From Bryoerythrophyllum caledonicum (Eukaryota > Streptophyta > Bryopsida > Pottiales > Pottiaceae), in NCBI GenBank assembly GCA_963971425.1, contig OZ020516.1, positions 37,250,199 through 37,314,198 on the forward strand: DNA of 64,000 bases, written 5' to 3'. Positions 1 to 11,289 of this stretch are shown piece after piece. The notes under the pieces were generated by a model, which searched no databases, was not told the DNA's origin, and saw nothing but the letters and a program-made list of their open reading frames with translations. A program made the position numbers and the translations under genes. Position 1 is the first letter of the stretch. Every line of letters begins with the position of its first letter.

Positions 1-443
1 TTTTGGATGAGATTGCAATAGGTTTCAACTGAGGGCCAAACCACACGAAAGGAAAGGCAGTGAGTTGGATGACTCACATTGGTTCAAATTAGCAAGTGGT
101 TGCCACATGAGAGGAAGTCGGGGGAGTGGCAAGAATGACATGGAGCAACTTTGTAGCTTTGGAATTTGCATTGGATGTTGCTTTGGAATCTACATGGCAA
201 TGACTTGGCACAATAATTGTTGTTGAAAACTACCAGGCACTAGTGCCTGGAAGTCCACAATGTAAGGAGGAAAAGAATATTTTTTGTGCCACTAGTGCCA
301 TGTTGGAGGAAGTTGTGAAACTTCCTCCCCCTCCCGTGTGGTAAGGCCCTGATTATGACTGGGTTGGATGCTGTCTGTCTATTTGTCAGGACCCTGTTGA
401 CTGTTACTTGCTCTGCACTTTTCATTTACAAGAAAATACCTAC
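1..443. other. No gene seen
   Basis: AT-rich sequence before the left end of the pogo-like element. It has short reading frames only, and I recognise no protein or RNA feature. Confidence 0.5.
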
Positions 444-792
444 TACAGGTCGGCTCTCTATAAATGTTATTCCTCGGGAGCGGGATTTTTGGTAACACTT
501 ATGAAGTTATAACATATAACGTTTATAGAACTAGATACCGACGATTATAACACTTACAAAAATAACACTTATGAAATACAATACCGACGGTTAGTAACAT
601 TTAAAGAAATAACACTTATGAAACTTGATAGTGATGATTAATAACATTTTATGAAATAACACTTGTAAGACTTCAAAGAAAAATCCATAACATATAGAGA
701 ATATGAAAGCTGAAAATACAAAAAATATAAACCATAATGCAACTAAATTCAATTCATCTAAACTCAACTAAACTCAATTAAATTCAACTAAA

Positions 793-1180
793 CTAAGTTT
801 TATCAAAGAAAGAATCCATAGTGGATTGATGGGTATCTTCCATACGGGCAATTGCCACATCTTGCACAAGAGTTTGAACCAAGTTGATGTGTGATGAAAC
901 ATCACGTGGTCTTTGCTGAAGGAATTTCTTCACAATATGAAATGCACCTTCAACAGTGTCAAATCCAACCACCTCATGTACCGCATCATTTATAACCTCA
1001 TCTGCAACAATCTCCAAGTCTTCGGAAGGAAGCATGTCTACGACATCCTCCTTAGTAGGTTCATAGGGATTATTTAAATCAAAGTCTACCTAATAGTTTA
1101 TGAACTCATGAGCATCCATAACAACGCTATCTTTTAGGTCTGAAGATAAAAGTGAAAGCCGATGAGGCATGCACCCATCT
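793..1180 (-). pseudogene. pogo-like transposase C-terminal remnant
   Basis: Read on the minus strand from about 1180 to the stop at 793, the frame gives a helical acidic tail, MDAHEFINY, stop, VDFDLNNPYEP, and ends in MDSFFDKT. An EEF(I/V)N.D.D block followed by an acidic stretch and a final FF motif is typical of the C-terminus of pogo/Tigger transposases. One in-frame TAG lies near 1092. The catalytic DDE region is missing, so only the tail survives. The family call is by pattern memory and would need a profile search. Confidence 0.45.
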
Positions 1181-1500
1181 GGAAGTTTTTTTTAAAAATA
1201 AAAATAAAAATAAAATAGTCACAACCAACAATCAAACCTCAGCCTGACAGGCCATGCATCCATGATGGAGTCGACGGCATGCCTCTTGCATGTTGCAAAC
1301 AACCACACCAAAAAAATTTAAAACAAATAAATAAATAAAAATAAAAACCCACTATATGGCCTGAGATACCCTTCTCGAATATGGCATGCAATGCCCTTCC
1401 CGATACTGTTAGAAGAATCTTGACAGATTCTTTTTCGAAAGGAAAAATCTTCTCAAGTTTCACAAAAGATATGGTATATATTCATGTGAAGTAATTAAAA

Positions 1501-1850
1501 GGCACCACGGCCTTGGTGTAGTGGTTTGAGTCATGCCACACCGGTGAGGTGGTTGTGAGTTCAAATCCCCATGCCGGCGTGGTGCCTACTACCATAATCC
1601 ACCCAACTATGGTGGGGAGTCTTGAGACCTCATTGTATGGGTATCCAAAAAAAGCCCTTGAGGGGATGACATGTCGGTTGTCTTTAAGGCACTTAGTCAC
1701 TAGTGTAGAAAAGTGTTTACCTTCGAAAGGGGGAAGTAGCTCTAGATTCACTATCCTTTGTCCGGTGGCCATGGGATTAGTGAATAGAATTAACAAACAC
1801 TATATTCATGCCAGTCCCTTTGAGCCCAGAGTTTTCTTTTTCTTTTTTTT
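1501..1850 (+). mobile_element. tRNA-derived SINE
   Basis: The 5' head has a pol III box A-like TTGGTGTAGTGG (1513-1524) and box B-like GAGTTCAAATCCCC (1557-1570). GGCACCACG at 1501 pairs with CGTGGTGCC at 1578-1586, closing a tRNA-like fold of about 86 nt. The body runs about 260 bp further and ends in a T-rich run. A 13-14 bp direct repeat, GAAGTAATTAAAA, flanks both sides (1488-1500 and 1851-1863), the signature of LINE-assisted insertion. It interrupts the pogo-like element, so it is younger. The long reading frame across it is probably incidental. Confidence 0.82.
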
Positions 1851-2012
1851 GAAGTAATTAAAAAATTTAAAACAAGTTCTATAATGATGTTTTTGCCAAA
1901 TGTAACACTTATAGAATCATTTTAACAAAGGGGGGAGCGGAGCGAGAATTTTAGTAACACTTATACGATTCTAACACTTATAGAGGTAACATTTATAGAG
2001 AGCCGACCTGTA

Positions 2013-2965
2013 CGATGCTGTCCTGAATCTTGCAACCATATTCTGGACATGTCTTTGGACACATGGGCGGTTTATCTGGTGACATGTTTTTTCTTTCCTC
2101 GTATAGCTGGGCCTGTGTAATTGCATGGACCGTGAGAGACATGTTGTTTCAGAATGAGGTCGTACTCAAACATTACTGCACATAATGTTAGATCTTGATC
2201 TATTGACCAGGGAAACACCAAGCAGGCCATGGAAGGAGAAGATTGTTATGGAGATTCTGCAACCATGTTCTCTTCAGTGTTTACATGTTTACTGACTACC
2301 ATTTTCATCTCATAGGGGAAGCAATTTCGAGGTTGCATCCATGCTTTTTGTGGAGTGCTCTAAACTTGACAATTTGATGCCCCTATTTTTACACTTCATC
2401 CAAAAAAATGTGTCAAATTTAGAGTGTCAAAACAACTGAATATCAAAACCAATGCCAAAGTTTTTGCCACAGTCCACAATCTATTGGAAATGTTTGGAAA
2501 TGACTAGACTTGCTGAAATTACAATGGCCAGAATAACAAATTGGTCTTTGTTAAGGTGTCCTGAACATATCAACATCTCATAATAAACCATGACTCTTCA
2601 GCTGTGTGAAGGCTTTGTCCTATGATTTTCCTTGAATTTGTACTATGATGGCACACTCACTAATTCTTATCTTGATTTGTTTGTTTCATAGCCGAGTTCC
2701 AGATATATGTACATTCGGACACTCGGGTTCAACACGAAAACCGCTCTATTATCACTCGCTTGAAAATCCTAGAACTGTACAATCACATGTTTGTATTCAG
2801 AAGATGTTGTAATAGAGATCCAAATTTCAATCTACATTGGAATGTTTGTTTCCCTTATTTGATATAAGTTATGCAGAAGGATAAAAGATTCTGTGATATT
2901 ATATAGGGTGACACAAAAGAGGTCAGAATGTACTTGAACTCTTCTCTTGTTAAAATGGTCTTGAC
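2013..2965. other. No gene seen
   Basis: AT-rich spacer between the pogo-like element and the first TTAA-flanked element. I see no conserved coding pattern or RNA gene. Confidence 0.5.
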
Positions 2966-2969
2966 TTAA

Positions 2970-3879
2970 TCCCTAATGGCCCGTGACAATTTCACACCAA
3001 AAACACTTCAAAATTGTTGATTTGAGTGCAATGAGTAAGGAAGGAAATAAAACCTTAAATTTATCCTTTTGACCATAGGATCTCCATAAAAACTTACTAA
3101 GTAACATACTCACAAAATTCATACACTTTGACCGCACGGATTGAAAGATTATAGAGTTTGAAGTCTAGAAAATGGTTCATTTTCTTCCTTGTTTTGAGCA
3201 ACAAACTTTGACTTCACTTGGTATCAAATTTTGCCCTACACAAGGTCTAAATCTTTTACCATTGTGTGGAGCATGATTTTAGTTTTGTATACAACAATTT
3301 TTAGAGGTAGAGAAGGGGTGTACCATATTCAAAACAAGTGTGCAAGGAGTGGAGGTTCAAAAATTGTCAATTCACAATTTATTTTTTTTGAGAATTTAAT
3401 ATGTCTTAGAATGATAATCGAAACGGTCATTAAGAAGGTTTACACCACATATTGTTGTAGAAAAAATAAAAAGTGGAAAATATGAAGATCTCTAGGTTTT
3501 ATGTAGAAAAGATGAAGTTTTTTTCCCCGCTTGCCCGAAATGTGTAAAAATGTTTGACTTGAGTTAAAATGTTTTTTTACACTAAAGACAAGAATTTTCT
3601 TTTGACATCTTCAAAGAAAGTGATATTCTCTACATGTATTGAAAATCTCAATGTCAATAGAGACTTCTAGAAAAATTGTGGAGCTGCCCGAAGTCCCCAT
3701 TTCTAACTGAGTGGTATTAACTTTCAAACCATGAATCCAAAAAATTAAATTAAATATCTCCATGGAGATCTTATCAAGAACATCTAGTATAAGAATTTTA
3801 AAATAATAAAAATTTAAAGAAATAATTTAGGAACCTGCCCAAAATCCAAAGCCCTACGTACATTTGGGCTCTTAGGGGT
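2970..3879. mobile_element. TTAA-flanked non-autonomous element, copy A
   Basis: This ~910-bp element matches the reverse complement of copy C (20081-21009) over almost its full length. Shared blocks include the region around 3128 (GACCGCACGGATTGAAAGAT), 3220-3260 and 3330-3400. Its left end is TTAA-TCCCTAATGGCCC; its right end, CTTAGGGGTT, is followed by TGA, so the right TTAA is mutated. There is no coding capacity. The 84-residue frame inside it has no recognisable content. The ends resemble piggyBac-type termini (C-rich ends at TTAA), but no transposase supports that call. Confidence 0.6.
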
Positions 3880-4198
3880 TTGATTTGGACAAAATTTGAG
3901 TGAGGTTTGGCCATTCAAATGTTGCAAATGAGGAGAAGCGTCAACTTGCCGCCCACATGAAATCAATGTATAAGTTTTTCTAATTGTTCAAAAATATTCA
4001 TTTTATAAAGGTTTGGTTAAATATCTGTTTTCAGCATGGAGCTTGAAGAAAGCCTTGACATGGCTTTTGAGCATTTTAATTGGTGAAATTTGGTTATCAT
4101 ATATTTTTAGTAATTACAAAAATAAATTGCAAGACAATGTTATAGACATGAGGTGTAGGTGCTTCAAGTGATTTGAACTAAGGTAGATCTATCATTAA

Positions 4199-4997
4199 CC
4201 CCTAAAGGCCCAAGGCATTTTACATCCAACTCATTGAAAACCGCCAGGTCAATGCATTCAACACAAAATGCAAATCAATACAGTTTTCACATATCTAACC
4301 ATAAGATCTTGTACTAGGATTGTACAAGTATATGTAAATTTTTTTTTGTTTAGTTTGACCACACGGATTGAAAGATATAAGGCTTTGAAGTGAGACATAA
4401 ACTCTACTTGAGGTCATACTAAACACCTTCATCAATCTTTGACCACCTTTTATGGCAACTTTTTGCACTATAGTCCATGTTTTCTAATTTTAACATTAAA
4501 AGGATCATGTTAGGCACATGTGCGCCAAATTTTAGAAATAGAAGAGTGGTAGAAGATGTCTTAAAAAATCCTGCAATGCAACTATGTGCTAAGAATTAAC
4601 AATACACTTCAAGTTTTGCATAAATCATATCCTTCTCATATTTTTAATTTTCAAAAATCTAATGGTAGATGCAAAGATTTCCATTTCCTTTCCAATAGGA
4701 TTTTTTCTTTTTTCAGATGGACAAAAACTTGAATTTCTATTGAATTTAGAAATAATCAAAGTTGATACACTATTTGTTACTTGTCACAATAAACCGCTGC
4801 CCTATTTGTATATGTTATTGAAAAACATTTGTAACTTTTGAACAATAAGTCAGATTTCTACAAAAATTATGTTTGCGAGAAGCTAACCAAAAGTTGCCCA
4901 TTCAATAAAAATCTATGAAAATCTTGCCTAAATTTGAAAACGTGGTATCCTATCCAAACTCAAAATGTCCCTCGAGGAGACATTGGGCGTTTAGGGG
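4199..4997. mobile_element. TTAA-flanked non-autonomous element, copy B
   Basis: The 799-bp sequence has inverted ends CCCCTAAAGGCCCAA and (reverse complement of right end) CCCCTAAACGCCCAA, flanked on both sides by TTAA (4195-4198 and 4998-5001). Internally it shares GACC(A/G)CACGGATTGAAAGAT with copy A but is otherwise diverged. It has no coding potential, so it is a MITE-like derivative of the same family. Confidence 0.68.
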
Positions 4998-5001
4998 TTA
5001 A

Positions 5002-5408
5002 ATGGTGATAATCTTCTAATTATCATAGAGACAACCATTGAAAAAATAAAAATTATGTGTGACCTTGATTTTAGTGATTAAAACAACTCCTATCTTATTT
5101 CTTCTTCAAGTACGAAAATAGATGAATTCAAGAAAAAATTTAGGATTAACTTAATATACGAATAAAGTCTGTTTAACATTTGTAGTATTTTTAAACATTA
5201 TTAAAGTATTTTGAATGAGTTTAGAAAACCAATAAATTGAGGTAGAAATAGAAGGTCCATCATTGTTATAATATTTTTAGAATGAAGTTTTCAAATGCAT
5301 TTCCACACCAGATATAATAGATTCATTATTTTCATAAACTTAAAAATTTCAAACTTAAAGAGGGAAAAATAGATGATGCTTTGGGCTTCCGTAAATAACC
5401 TGTCATTG
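5002..5408. other. No gene seen
   Basis: AT-rich spacer between TTAA element B and the first Tc1 element. No feature is recognised. Confidence 0.5.
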
Positions 5409-6656
5409 TACAGTAGGGTGACATTCAAATTGGCGTTTGGGCAATTCCAGGGATGGTGTCCCACACTGCTGCCAACTTTGACGCCCTCCACAGGGCTGAA
5501 AAATTGTTCTTTTACCCTGAAATTTTGGGAACAGCATCACCTCTATGTTAAAAACATGCATACCAAATTTCAAGTCCAGAGGACTCATAAAACAAAAGAT
5601 ATTAAAAATTAACCACCATGGGGTAGCTGTGAGAAAAGTTTCTCAACCGCCAACTTTGACACCATCCCAAGGATTGAGGAAATTTTTTTTGCCCATGGAA
5701 TTTTTGGAGTGAGAACACCTTTATGTTGATTACGTGTGTAGAAATTTTCAAGTCCAAAAAATGCACCAAAAAAATCACATCCCAAATCTACCAACATGTG
5801 TAATTGTGAGGAAAAAAGGGAAAAACCATTTTACTACTTCCAACTTTGACACCCTCCCTAGGATTGAGGGTTTGTCATTTCAACATGAAATTTTTGACAC
5901 ATGGTAACCTTTATGTTGATAACATGTGGGAAAATTTTCAAGGCCAAAAAATGTATTCAAAAGAAGATATTCAAAATCTACTAACATGGGGGTTAGTTGT
6001 GAGAAAAGTTTTACAGCTGCCCACTTTGACACCCTCCCAAGAATTCAAAAAAATTTATTTGTCCATGAAATTTTGGGTATGAAGTCACCTTCACGTCAAA
6101 TACAAGTGTGGAAAATTTCAAAATCCAAAAGATTTACACAAAAAACATATACCAAGTCTACCAACATGTCTTGTTGTGACAAACAAAGGGGAAAGTTTAC
6201 CACTACTTCCAACTTCAACACCCTTCCTAGGATTGAGTTTTTGTTGATACATAATGAAATTTTGGCCACAAGATCATCTCTATATTGGTAACATATGAGA
6301 TAGATTTCAAAGCCTAAAGATGTATATACAAAAAAAAATTATTTCATATCTACCAATGTTTGTAACAATGAGAAACTATATTGAAGGGGCATATTGAGAA
6401 TGTCAAATTATCTTTGACACCTCGTACTCTTCATTGATTTTATTCATGTGACTAAGCTACCAAACATAAATGCATCTTGAAAAGATCAATGAAATCTACA
6501 TGTAGAATTGCAGAGTTGTTTTGTGTAAAAGAATCCACTTGTCATAAGGTTTGGTGTGCATTATGCACGTATGATGAGTTTTCTCCTCCAAATATCTGTT
6601 GAGCACTATGTAAAGGAAATGTTGTGTGTATTTTGTCATGTGATTTGTAATAGAGT

Positions 6657-6704
6657 GAATGTTGAGATGGTATTGAGAGTGAATGTTGAGATGGTATTGA
6701 GTGG
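6657..6704 (+). repeat. 24-bp tandem duplication
   Basis: Two adjacent copies of a 24-bp unit beginning GAATGTTGAGATGGTATTGA. Further loose repeats of CACATATGGGCTGAT follow up to about 6830. They lie in the leader between the left arm and the transposase of Tc1 element 1, and are a plausible product of replication slippage. Confidence 0.75.
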
Positions 6705-7117
6705 ACATATTAGATATGGGCTGAGTGTTGTTGACTGATTGAGTAGACAAATCACATATGGGCTGATCCATTGAGTGGGCATATCACATATGGGCTGATT
6801 TATTAAGTGGATATATATATTTTTTTGGTTGAGTGTTATTGACTAGTTTACTGAGTGTTGACGAATCACATGTGGCATGAGTATGTCCAAGAGTATTTTT
6901 TGGTTCACTCAATTGATGCACATGCCATGGTTATCACCTAATGCACATGCCAATGTGAGTGTTATGTTGTTGATTGATTTATTTAGTGCACATGCCATAA
7001 GCTGAGTCCTTTGTGTTTACTGAATTATATAATCCAATTGCCATAGGTTGAGTGCTATATTGATTACTTATTGAAGAGCATTTAGTATTGTATCAACATC
7101 ATAAAAAATAGTCTATA

Positions 7118-8086
7118 ATGGCAATTTCAGATGAAATCCGTGCTCGCATTATAGGTTTGAGTGAGGGAGGAGATACAGGAGTTCAAATTGCAGCCATTAC
7201 TGGAGTTTCTGTTAGAACAGTTCAGAGGTTAGTAAAAACGTTTAAAGAAGATGGAACTTATAAGCACAAACCTTGCGGTGGAAGTCACGCTAAAAAACTT
7301 AGTGAGAGAGATGTGAATAATATTGTGCGTTATGCAAAAACTCATCGTCGTTCCTCGGTCTCAGAGATTACTAATATGTGCCGTACTCAAGTGTGTAGAC
7401 GTACTATTCAAAGGGTATTACATAAAAGTGGTATTTTTAATCGAATTGCACTCAAAAAACCTTTCATGACATCCCATCACATGTTTCAACGGTTAGCTTT
7501 TGCTCAGAAGTACCATGGATGGAGTCCAAAAGAGTGGGAGCGTAGTGTTTGGACAGATGAATCTACTTTTGAGATTGGAAAAAGTTCTCAGCAAATTCAT
7601 GTTTGGAGAAGTGCATATGAGCGTTATTCATCAAGTTGTATAGTTCCTACTTTTAAAAGTGGACGGACATCTTTGATGATTTGGGGTGCATTTGCTGGAG
7701 GACAAAAGTCACAACTTGTCTTTATGCCAAAAACTCAACGTTCTGCTAAATTTTTTGTTGAAGTGGTCTACGATGGCGAATTGATTCATTTCTTGAGTAG
7801 ACTTCCAGAAGGAGTGCTAATGGAAGATGGTGCACCTGTTCATCGTAGAAAAACATGTGAAGAATGGAGACAAACCCACCAACTCGAAAAGCTCAATTGG
7901 CCTACAAACTCTCCCGATCTCAATCCAATCGAGAATGTCTGGAGGCTGCTAAAAGATGTTGTGCAACATTGCAAGGAATGCCCTAGAAACTTAGAAGTGA
8001 TGAAGGTAGTTTTTGAAAAAGAGTGGAATTTGGTTAGTGGTACAAAGCTCCTTCAACTATGTCATTCTATGCCCTCAAGGTTATAA
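7118..8086 (+). CDS. Tc1 transposase (DD34E), short C-terminus
   Basis: The 322-residue protein cuts and pastes the element at TA sites. Two helix-turn-helix units bind the arms: about residues 8-45 (VQIAAITGVSVRTVQRLVK) and 65-105 (CRRTIQRVLHKSG). The DDE catalytic core has D147 (VWTDES), D237 (MEDGAPVH) and E272 (NSPDLNPIENVW), with 34 residues between D237 and E272, the DD34E spacing of the Tc1 group. The ATG at 7118 matches the start of the second copy. The frame stops (TAA) after SMPSRL, 12 codons before the usual Tc1-type ending, which the neighbouring copy keeps (VIDANGGHTRW). All catalytic residues are present, so activity cannot be ruled out. Confidence 0.92.
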   Translation: MAISDEIRARIIGLSEGGDTGVQIAAITGVSVRTVQRLVKTFKEDGTYKHKPCGGSHAKKLSERDVNNIVRYAKTHRRSSVSEITNMCRTQVCRRTIQRVLHKSGIFNRIALKKPFMTSHHMFQRLAFAQKYHGWSPKEWERSVWTDESTFEIGKSSQQIHVWRSAYERYSSSCIVPTFKSGRTSLMIWGAFAGGQKSQLVFMPKTQRSAKFFVEVVYDGELIHFLSRLPEGVLMEDGAPVHRRKTCEEWRQTHQLEKLNWPTNSPDLNPIENVWRLLKDVVQHCKECPRNLEVMKVVFEKEWNLVSGTKLLQLCHSMPSRL

Positions 8087-9064
8087 GCGGTGATTGATGC
8101 TAATGGAGGACATACACGTTGGAAGATATGGAATAATTTTTTTTTTGTATATACATCTTTTGGCTTTGAAATCTATCTCATATGTTACCAATATAGAGAT
8201 GATCTTGTGGCCAAAATTTCATTATGTATCAACAAAAACTCAATCCTAGGAAGGGTGTTGAAGTTGGAAGTAGTGGTAAACTTTCCCCTTTGTTTGTCAC
8301 AACAAGACATGTTGGTAGACTTGGTATATGGTTTTTTGTGTAAATCTTTTGGATTTTGAAATTTTCCACACTTGTATTTGACGTGAAGGTGACTTCATAC
8401 CCAAAATTTCATGGGCAAATAAATTTTTTTGAATTCTAGGGAGGGTGTCAAAGTGGGCAGCTGTGAAACTTTTCTCACAACTAACCCCCATGTTAGTAGA
8501 TTTTGAATATCTTCTTTTGAATACATTTTTTGGCCTTGAAAATTTTCCCACATGTTATCAACATAAAGGTTACCATGTGTCAAAAATTTCATGTTGAAAT
8601 GACAAACCCTCAATCCTAGGGAGGGTGTCAAAGTTGGAAGTAGTAAAATGGTTTTTCCCTTTTTTCCTCACAATTACACATGTTGGTAGATTTGGGATGT
8701 GATTTTTTTGGTGCATTTTTTGGACTTGAAAATTTCTACACGTAATCAACATAAAGGTGTTCTCACTCCAAAAATTCCATGGGCAAAAAAAATTTCCTCA
8801 ATCCTTGGGATGGTGTCAAAGTTGGCGGTTGAGAAACTTTTCTCACAGCTACCCCATGGTGGTTAATTTTTAATATCTTTTGTTTTATGAGTCCTCTGGA
8901 CTTGAAATTTGGTATGCATGTTTTTAACATAGAGGTGATGCTGTTCCCAAAATTTCAGGGTAAAAGAACAATTTTTCAGCCCTGTGGAGGGCGTCAAAGT
9001 TGGCAGCAGTGTGGGACACCATCCCTGGAATTGCCCAAACGCCAATTTGAATGTCACCCTACTG

Positions 9065-9076
9065 TACAGTACAGTA
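9065..9076. other. 12-bp spacer between two Tc1 elements
   Basis: TACAGTACAGTA separates the right end of element 1 from the left end of element 2. It holds the TA duplications of both elements and repeats the TACAG found at the terminus of element 1. It could be the scar of an earlier insertion or excision. Confidence 0.7.
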
Positions 9077-10082
9077 CAATTGGGTGACATTCAAATTGGC
9101 CGTTTAGTAGTTCCAAGGATAGTGTCCTACACTGCTGCCAACTTTGACACCCTCCCCAAAGCTGAGAAGTTGTTATTTTATCATGAAAATTTAGGGAAAG
9201 CATCATCTTTATGTTGAAAACATGCATACCAAATTTCAAGTCCAGGAGACTTATACAAAAAAACGTATGGAAGATCTACCAACATGGGATAGCTGTGAGA
9301 AAAGTGTCACAGCTGCCAACTTTGACACCCTCCCAAGAATTGAGGAAATTTTTTTTGCCCATGAAATTTTTGGAGCAAAAACATTTTTATGTTGTTTGCA
9401 TGTGTGGAAAATTTCAAGTCCAGAAGACCCATACAAAAAATAATATTCCAAATCTACCAACATGTGTAGTTTTGAGAAACAAAGGGGAAAACCATTTTAC
9501 TACTTCCAACTTTGACGCCCTCCTTAGGATTGAGTTTTGGTTGATACATAATGAAATTTTTGGCACAAGATCATCTCTACGCTGGTAACATGTGGGATAA
9601 ATTTCAAAGCCAAAAGACATACATAAAAAAAGTTATTCCATATCTATCAACATGTGTAACTATGATAAACAATTTGAAGGTCATATTGAAAATGTCAAAA
9701 TATCTTTGACACCTCATGCTTTTTCATTGAACTCAATCATGTGAGTAAGCCACCAAACATAAATGCTTCTCAAAAAGATCAATAACATCTAAATGAAGAA
9801 GTGAAGAGGTGTTCCATGCAGAAGAATCCACTTGGCCATAAAGTGTGCATTAGACACATGACAAATTTTTCTTCTAAATATCTATTGAACACTATGTAAA
9901 GGGAATGGTGTGTGTGATTTGTGATAGACTGAATGTTGAGACAATCCTCAAAACAGAGAGTGTTGTATTGTGGGATGCATGAGTGTTGATTCACATTGGG
10001 CATACATGATGAGTGATTAAGAGCAAAACGATTTTTCATGTATGCATATGGGCTTCTGTTTTGGCGACCCTTCTCTCTCCTC

Positions 10083-10243
10083 TCTGCTCCAGCGCCTTGG
10101 CTCCCTTCTCTCCCCCTTGCTCTGCTCCAACCCTGTTCTCCTTCCTCTGCCAATTGTCACGTGTCAATCCTGCAACCCCCTTTGCTCTGCTCTAGCCCCT
10201 TGGCCCCCTTCTCTCCCCCTTGCTCTACTCTAACCCCTACTCT
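10083..10243 (+). repeat. C/T-rich ~60-bp direct duplication
   Basis: A pyrimidine-rich unit containing CTTCTCTCCCCCTTGCTCT occurs near 10083-10143 and again near 10182-10243. The local base composition (C/T rich) differs sharply from the rest of the element and is absent from element 1, so this is probably captured foreign sequence. Confidence 0.7.
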
Positions 10244-10278
10244 ACTACTGTAGCTAGCATCACGCACTCTATAAGTTT

Positions 10279-11289
10279 ATGATGGCAATTTCAGATGAAA
10301 TTTGTGCTCGCATCATAGGTTTGAGTGAGGGAGGATTTACAGGAGTTCAAATTGCAGCTACTATTGGAGTTCCTATTAGAACAGTTACAAGGTTAGTAAA
10401 AACATTTAGAGAAGATGGAACCTACAAGCGCAAACCTTGCGGTGGAAGTCACGCTAAAAAGCTTAGTGATAGAGATGTTCGTAGTATTGTGCATTACTCA
10501 AAAATTCATCGTTGCTCTTCACTCTCAGAGATTACCAATGCATGTCCTACTCAAGTGTGTAGACATACTATTCAAAAGGTCTTACATAAAAATGGCATTT
10601 TTAGTCGAATTGCACTCAAAAAACATTTTTTGACACCTCGTCACATGTCTCAACGATTAGCTTTTGCTCAAAAGTACCGTGGATGGAGTGCAAAAGAGTA
10701 GGAGCGTGTTGTTTGGACAGATGAATCTACTTTTGAAATTGGAAAAAATTCTCGGCAAATTCATGTTTGGAGAAGTGCATACGAGCGTTATTCATCAAGT
10801 TGTCTAGCTCCTACTTTAAAAAGTGGAAGGACTTCTTTAATGATTTGGGGCGCATATGCTGGAGGACAAAAGTCAGAACTTGTCTTTATGCCTAAAGGTC
10901 AACGTTCTGCTAAGGATTTTATAGAAGTGGTTTACGATGCCAAATTGGTTCATTTCATGGGTCAAATTCCACAAGGAGTGCTTATGGAAGATGGGGCACC
11001 CGTCCATAGGAGCAAAATATGTGAAGAATGGAGACAAAGCCACCTTCTCGAAAAGCTCAACTGGCCTGCAAACTCTCCCGATCTCAATCCAATCGAGAAC
11101 GTTTGGAGGATGTTAAAAGATGTTGTGCAACATGGCAAACAATGCCCTAGAAGCTTAGATGTGTTGAAGGTAGTTCTTGAAAGAGAGTGGAAGTTAGTCA
11201 ATGGTACAAAGCTCCTTCAACTATGTCATTCTATGCCCTCTAGGTTACTAGCAGTGATTGACGCTAATGGAGGACATACACGTTGGTAG
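10279..11289 (+). pseudogene. Tc1 transposase (DD34E) with one internal stop
   Basis: Same frame and layout as the transposase at 7118, starting at ATG 10279 or 10282. A TAG at 10699-10701 replaces the TGG tryptophan codon of KEWER, just before the first catalytic aspartate (VWTDES). The frame is otherwise open to 11289. The second Asp (MEDGAPVH), the Glu (NPIENVW) and a full-length Tc1-type C-terminus (VIDANGGHTRW) are intact. A single G-to-A change is therefore the only visible lesion. Translation from internal ATGs would lack both DNA-binding domains and the first catalytic residue. Confidence 0.9.

Larger units (their letters stand above)
446..2010. mobile_element. pogo/Emigrant-like DNA transposon, decayed
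   Basis: The ends are inverted repeats of about 24 bp beginning CAGGTCGGCTCTCTATAA. Each end is flanked by TA (444-445 and 2011-2012), the target duplication of the Tc1/mariner/pogo superfamily. The terminus resembles the Arabidopsis Emigrant/Lemi1 end, which also begins CAGT and carries CTCTATAAAT. Subterminal sequence on both sides (480-670 and 1900-1990) repeats AACACTTAT many times, possible transposase binding sites. A minus-strand transposase tail lies at 790-1180, and a SINE is inserted at 1501-1850. Superfamily assignment rests on the ends, the TA sites and the short coding remnant. The element cannot be autonomous. Confidence 0.72.
5411..9064 (+). mobile_element. Tc1-family transposon 1, long modular inverted arms
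   Basis: The element begins CAGTAGGGTGAC and ends with its complement, flanked by TA at 5409-5410 and 9065-9066. The inverted arms are about 947 bp each (5411-6357 and 8118-9064), long for Tc1. Each arm holds five modules of 178-190 bp. TTTGAC or its variant marks them at 5477, 5655, 5845, 6025 and 6214 on the left, and GTCAAA mirrors them at 8994, 8815, 8627 and 8447 on the right. Reading frames inside the arms are products of the repeats. A single transposase gene lies between the arms, at 7118-8086. Confidence 0.88.

Noticed and set aside
1549..1857. 102-codon frame on the plus strand and its minus-strand shadow
   Set aside because: It lies wholly inside the SINE, including the tRNA-like head and T tail.
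5403..9090. Long frames on both strands within the Tc1 arms (for example around 5403-5612, 8887-9217, 9211-9588)
   Set aside because: They recur in mirror image in both arms and in every module, so they are consequences of the repeats. No codon bias or family match.
10840..11289. Independent short transposase gene starting at ATG 10840
   Set aside because: It is the same frame as 10279-10698, cut by one TAG; the piece lacks the DNA-binding domains and first Asp.
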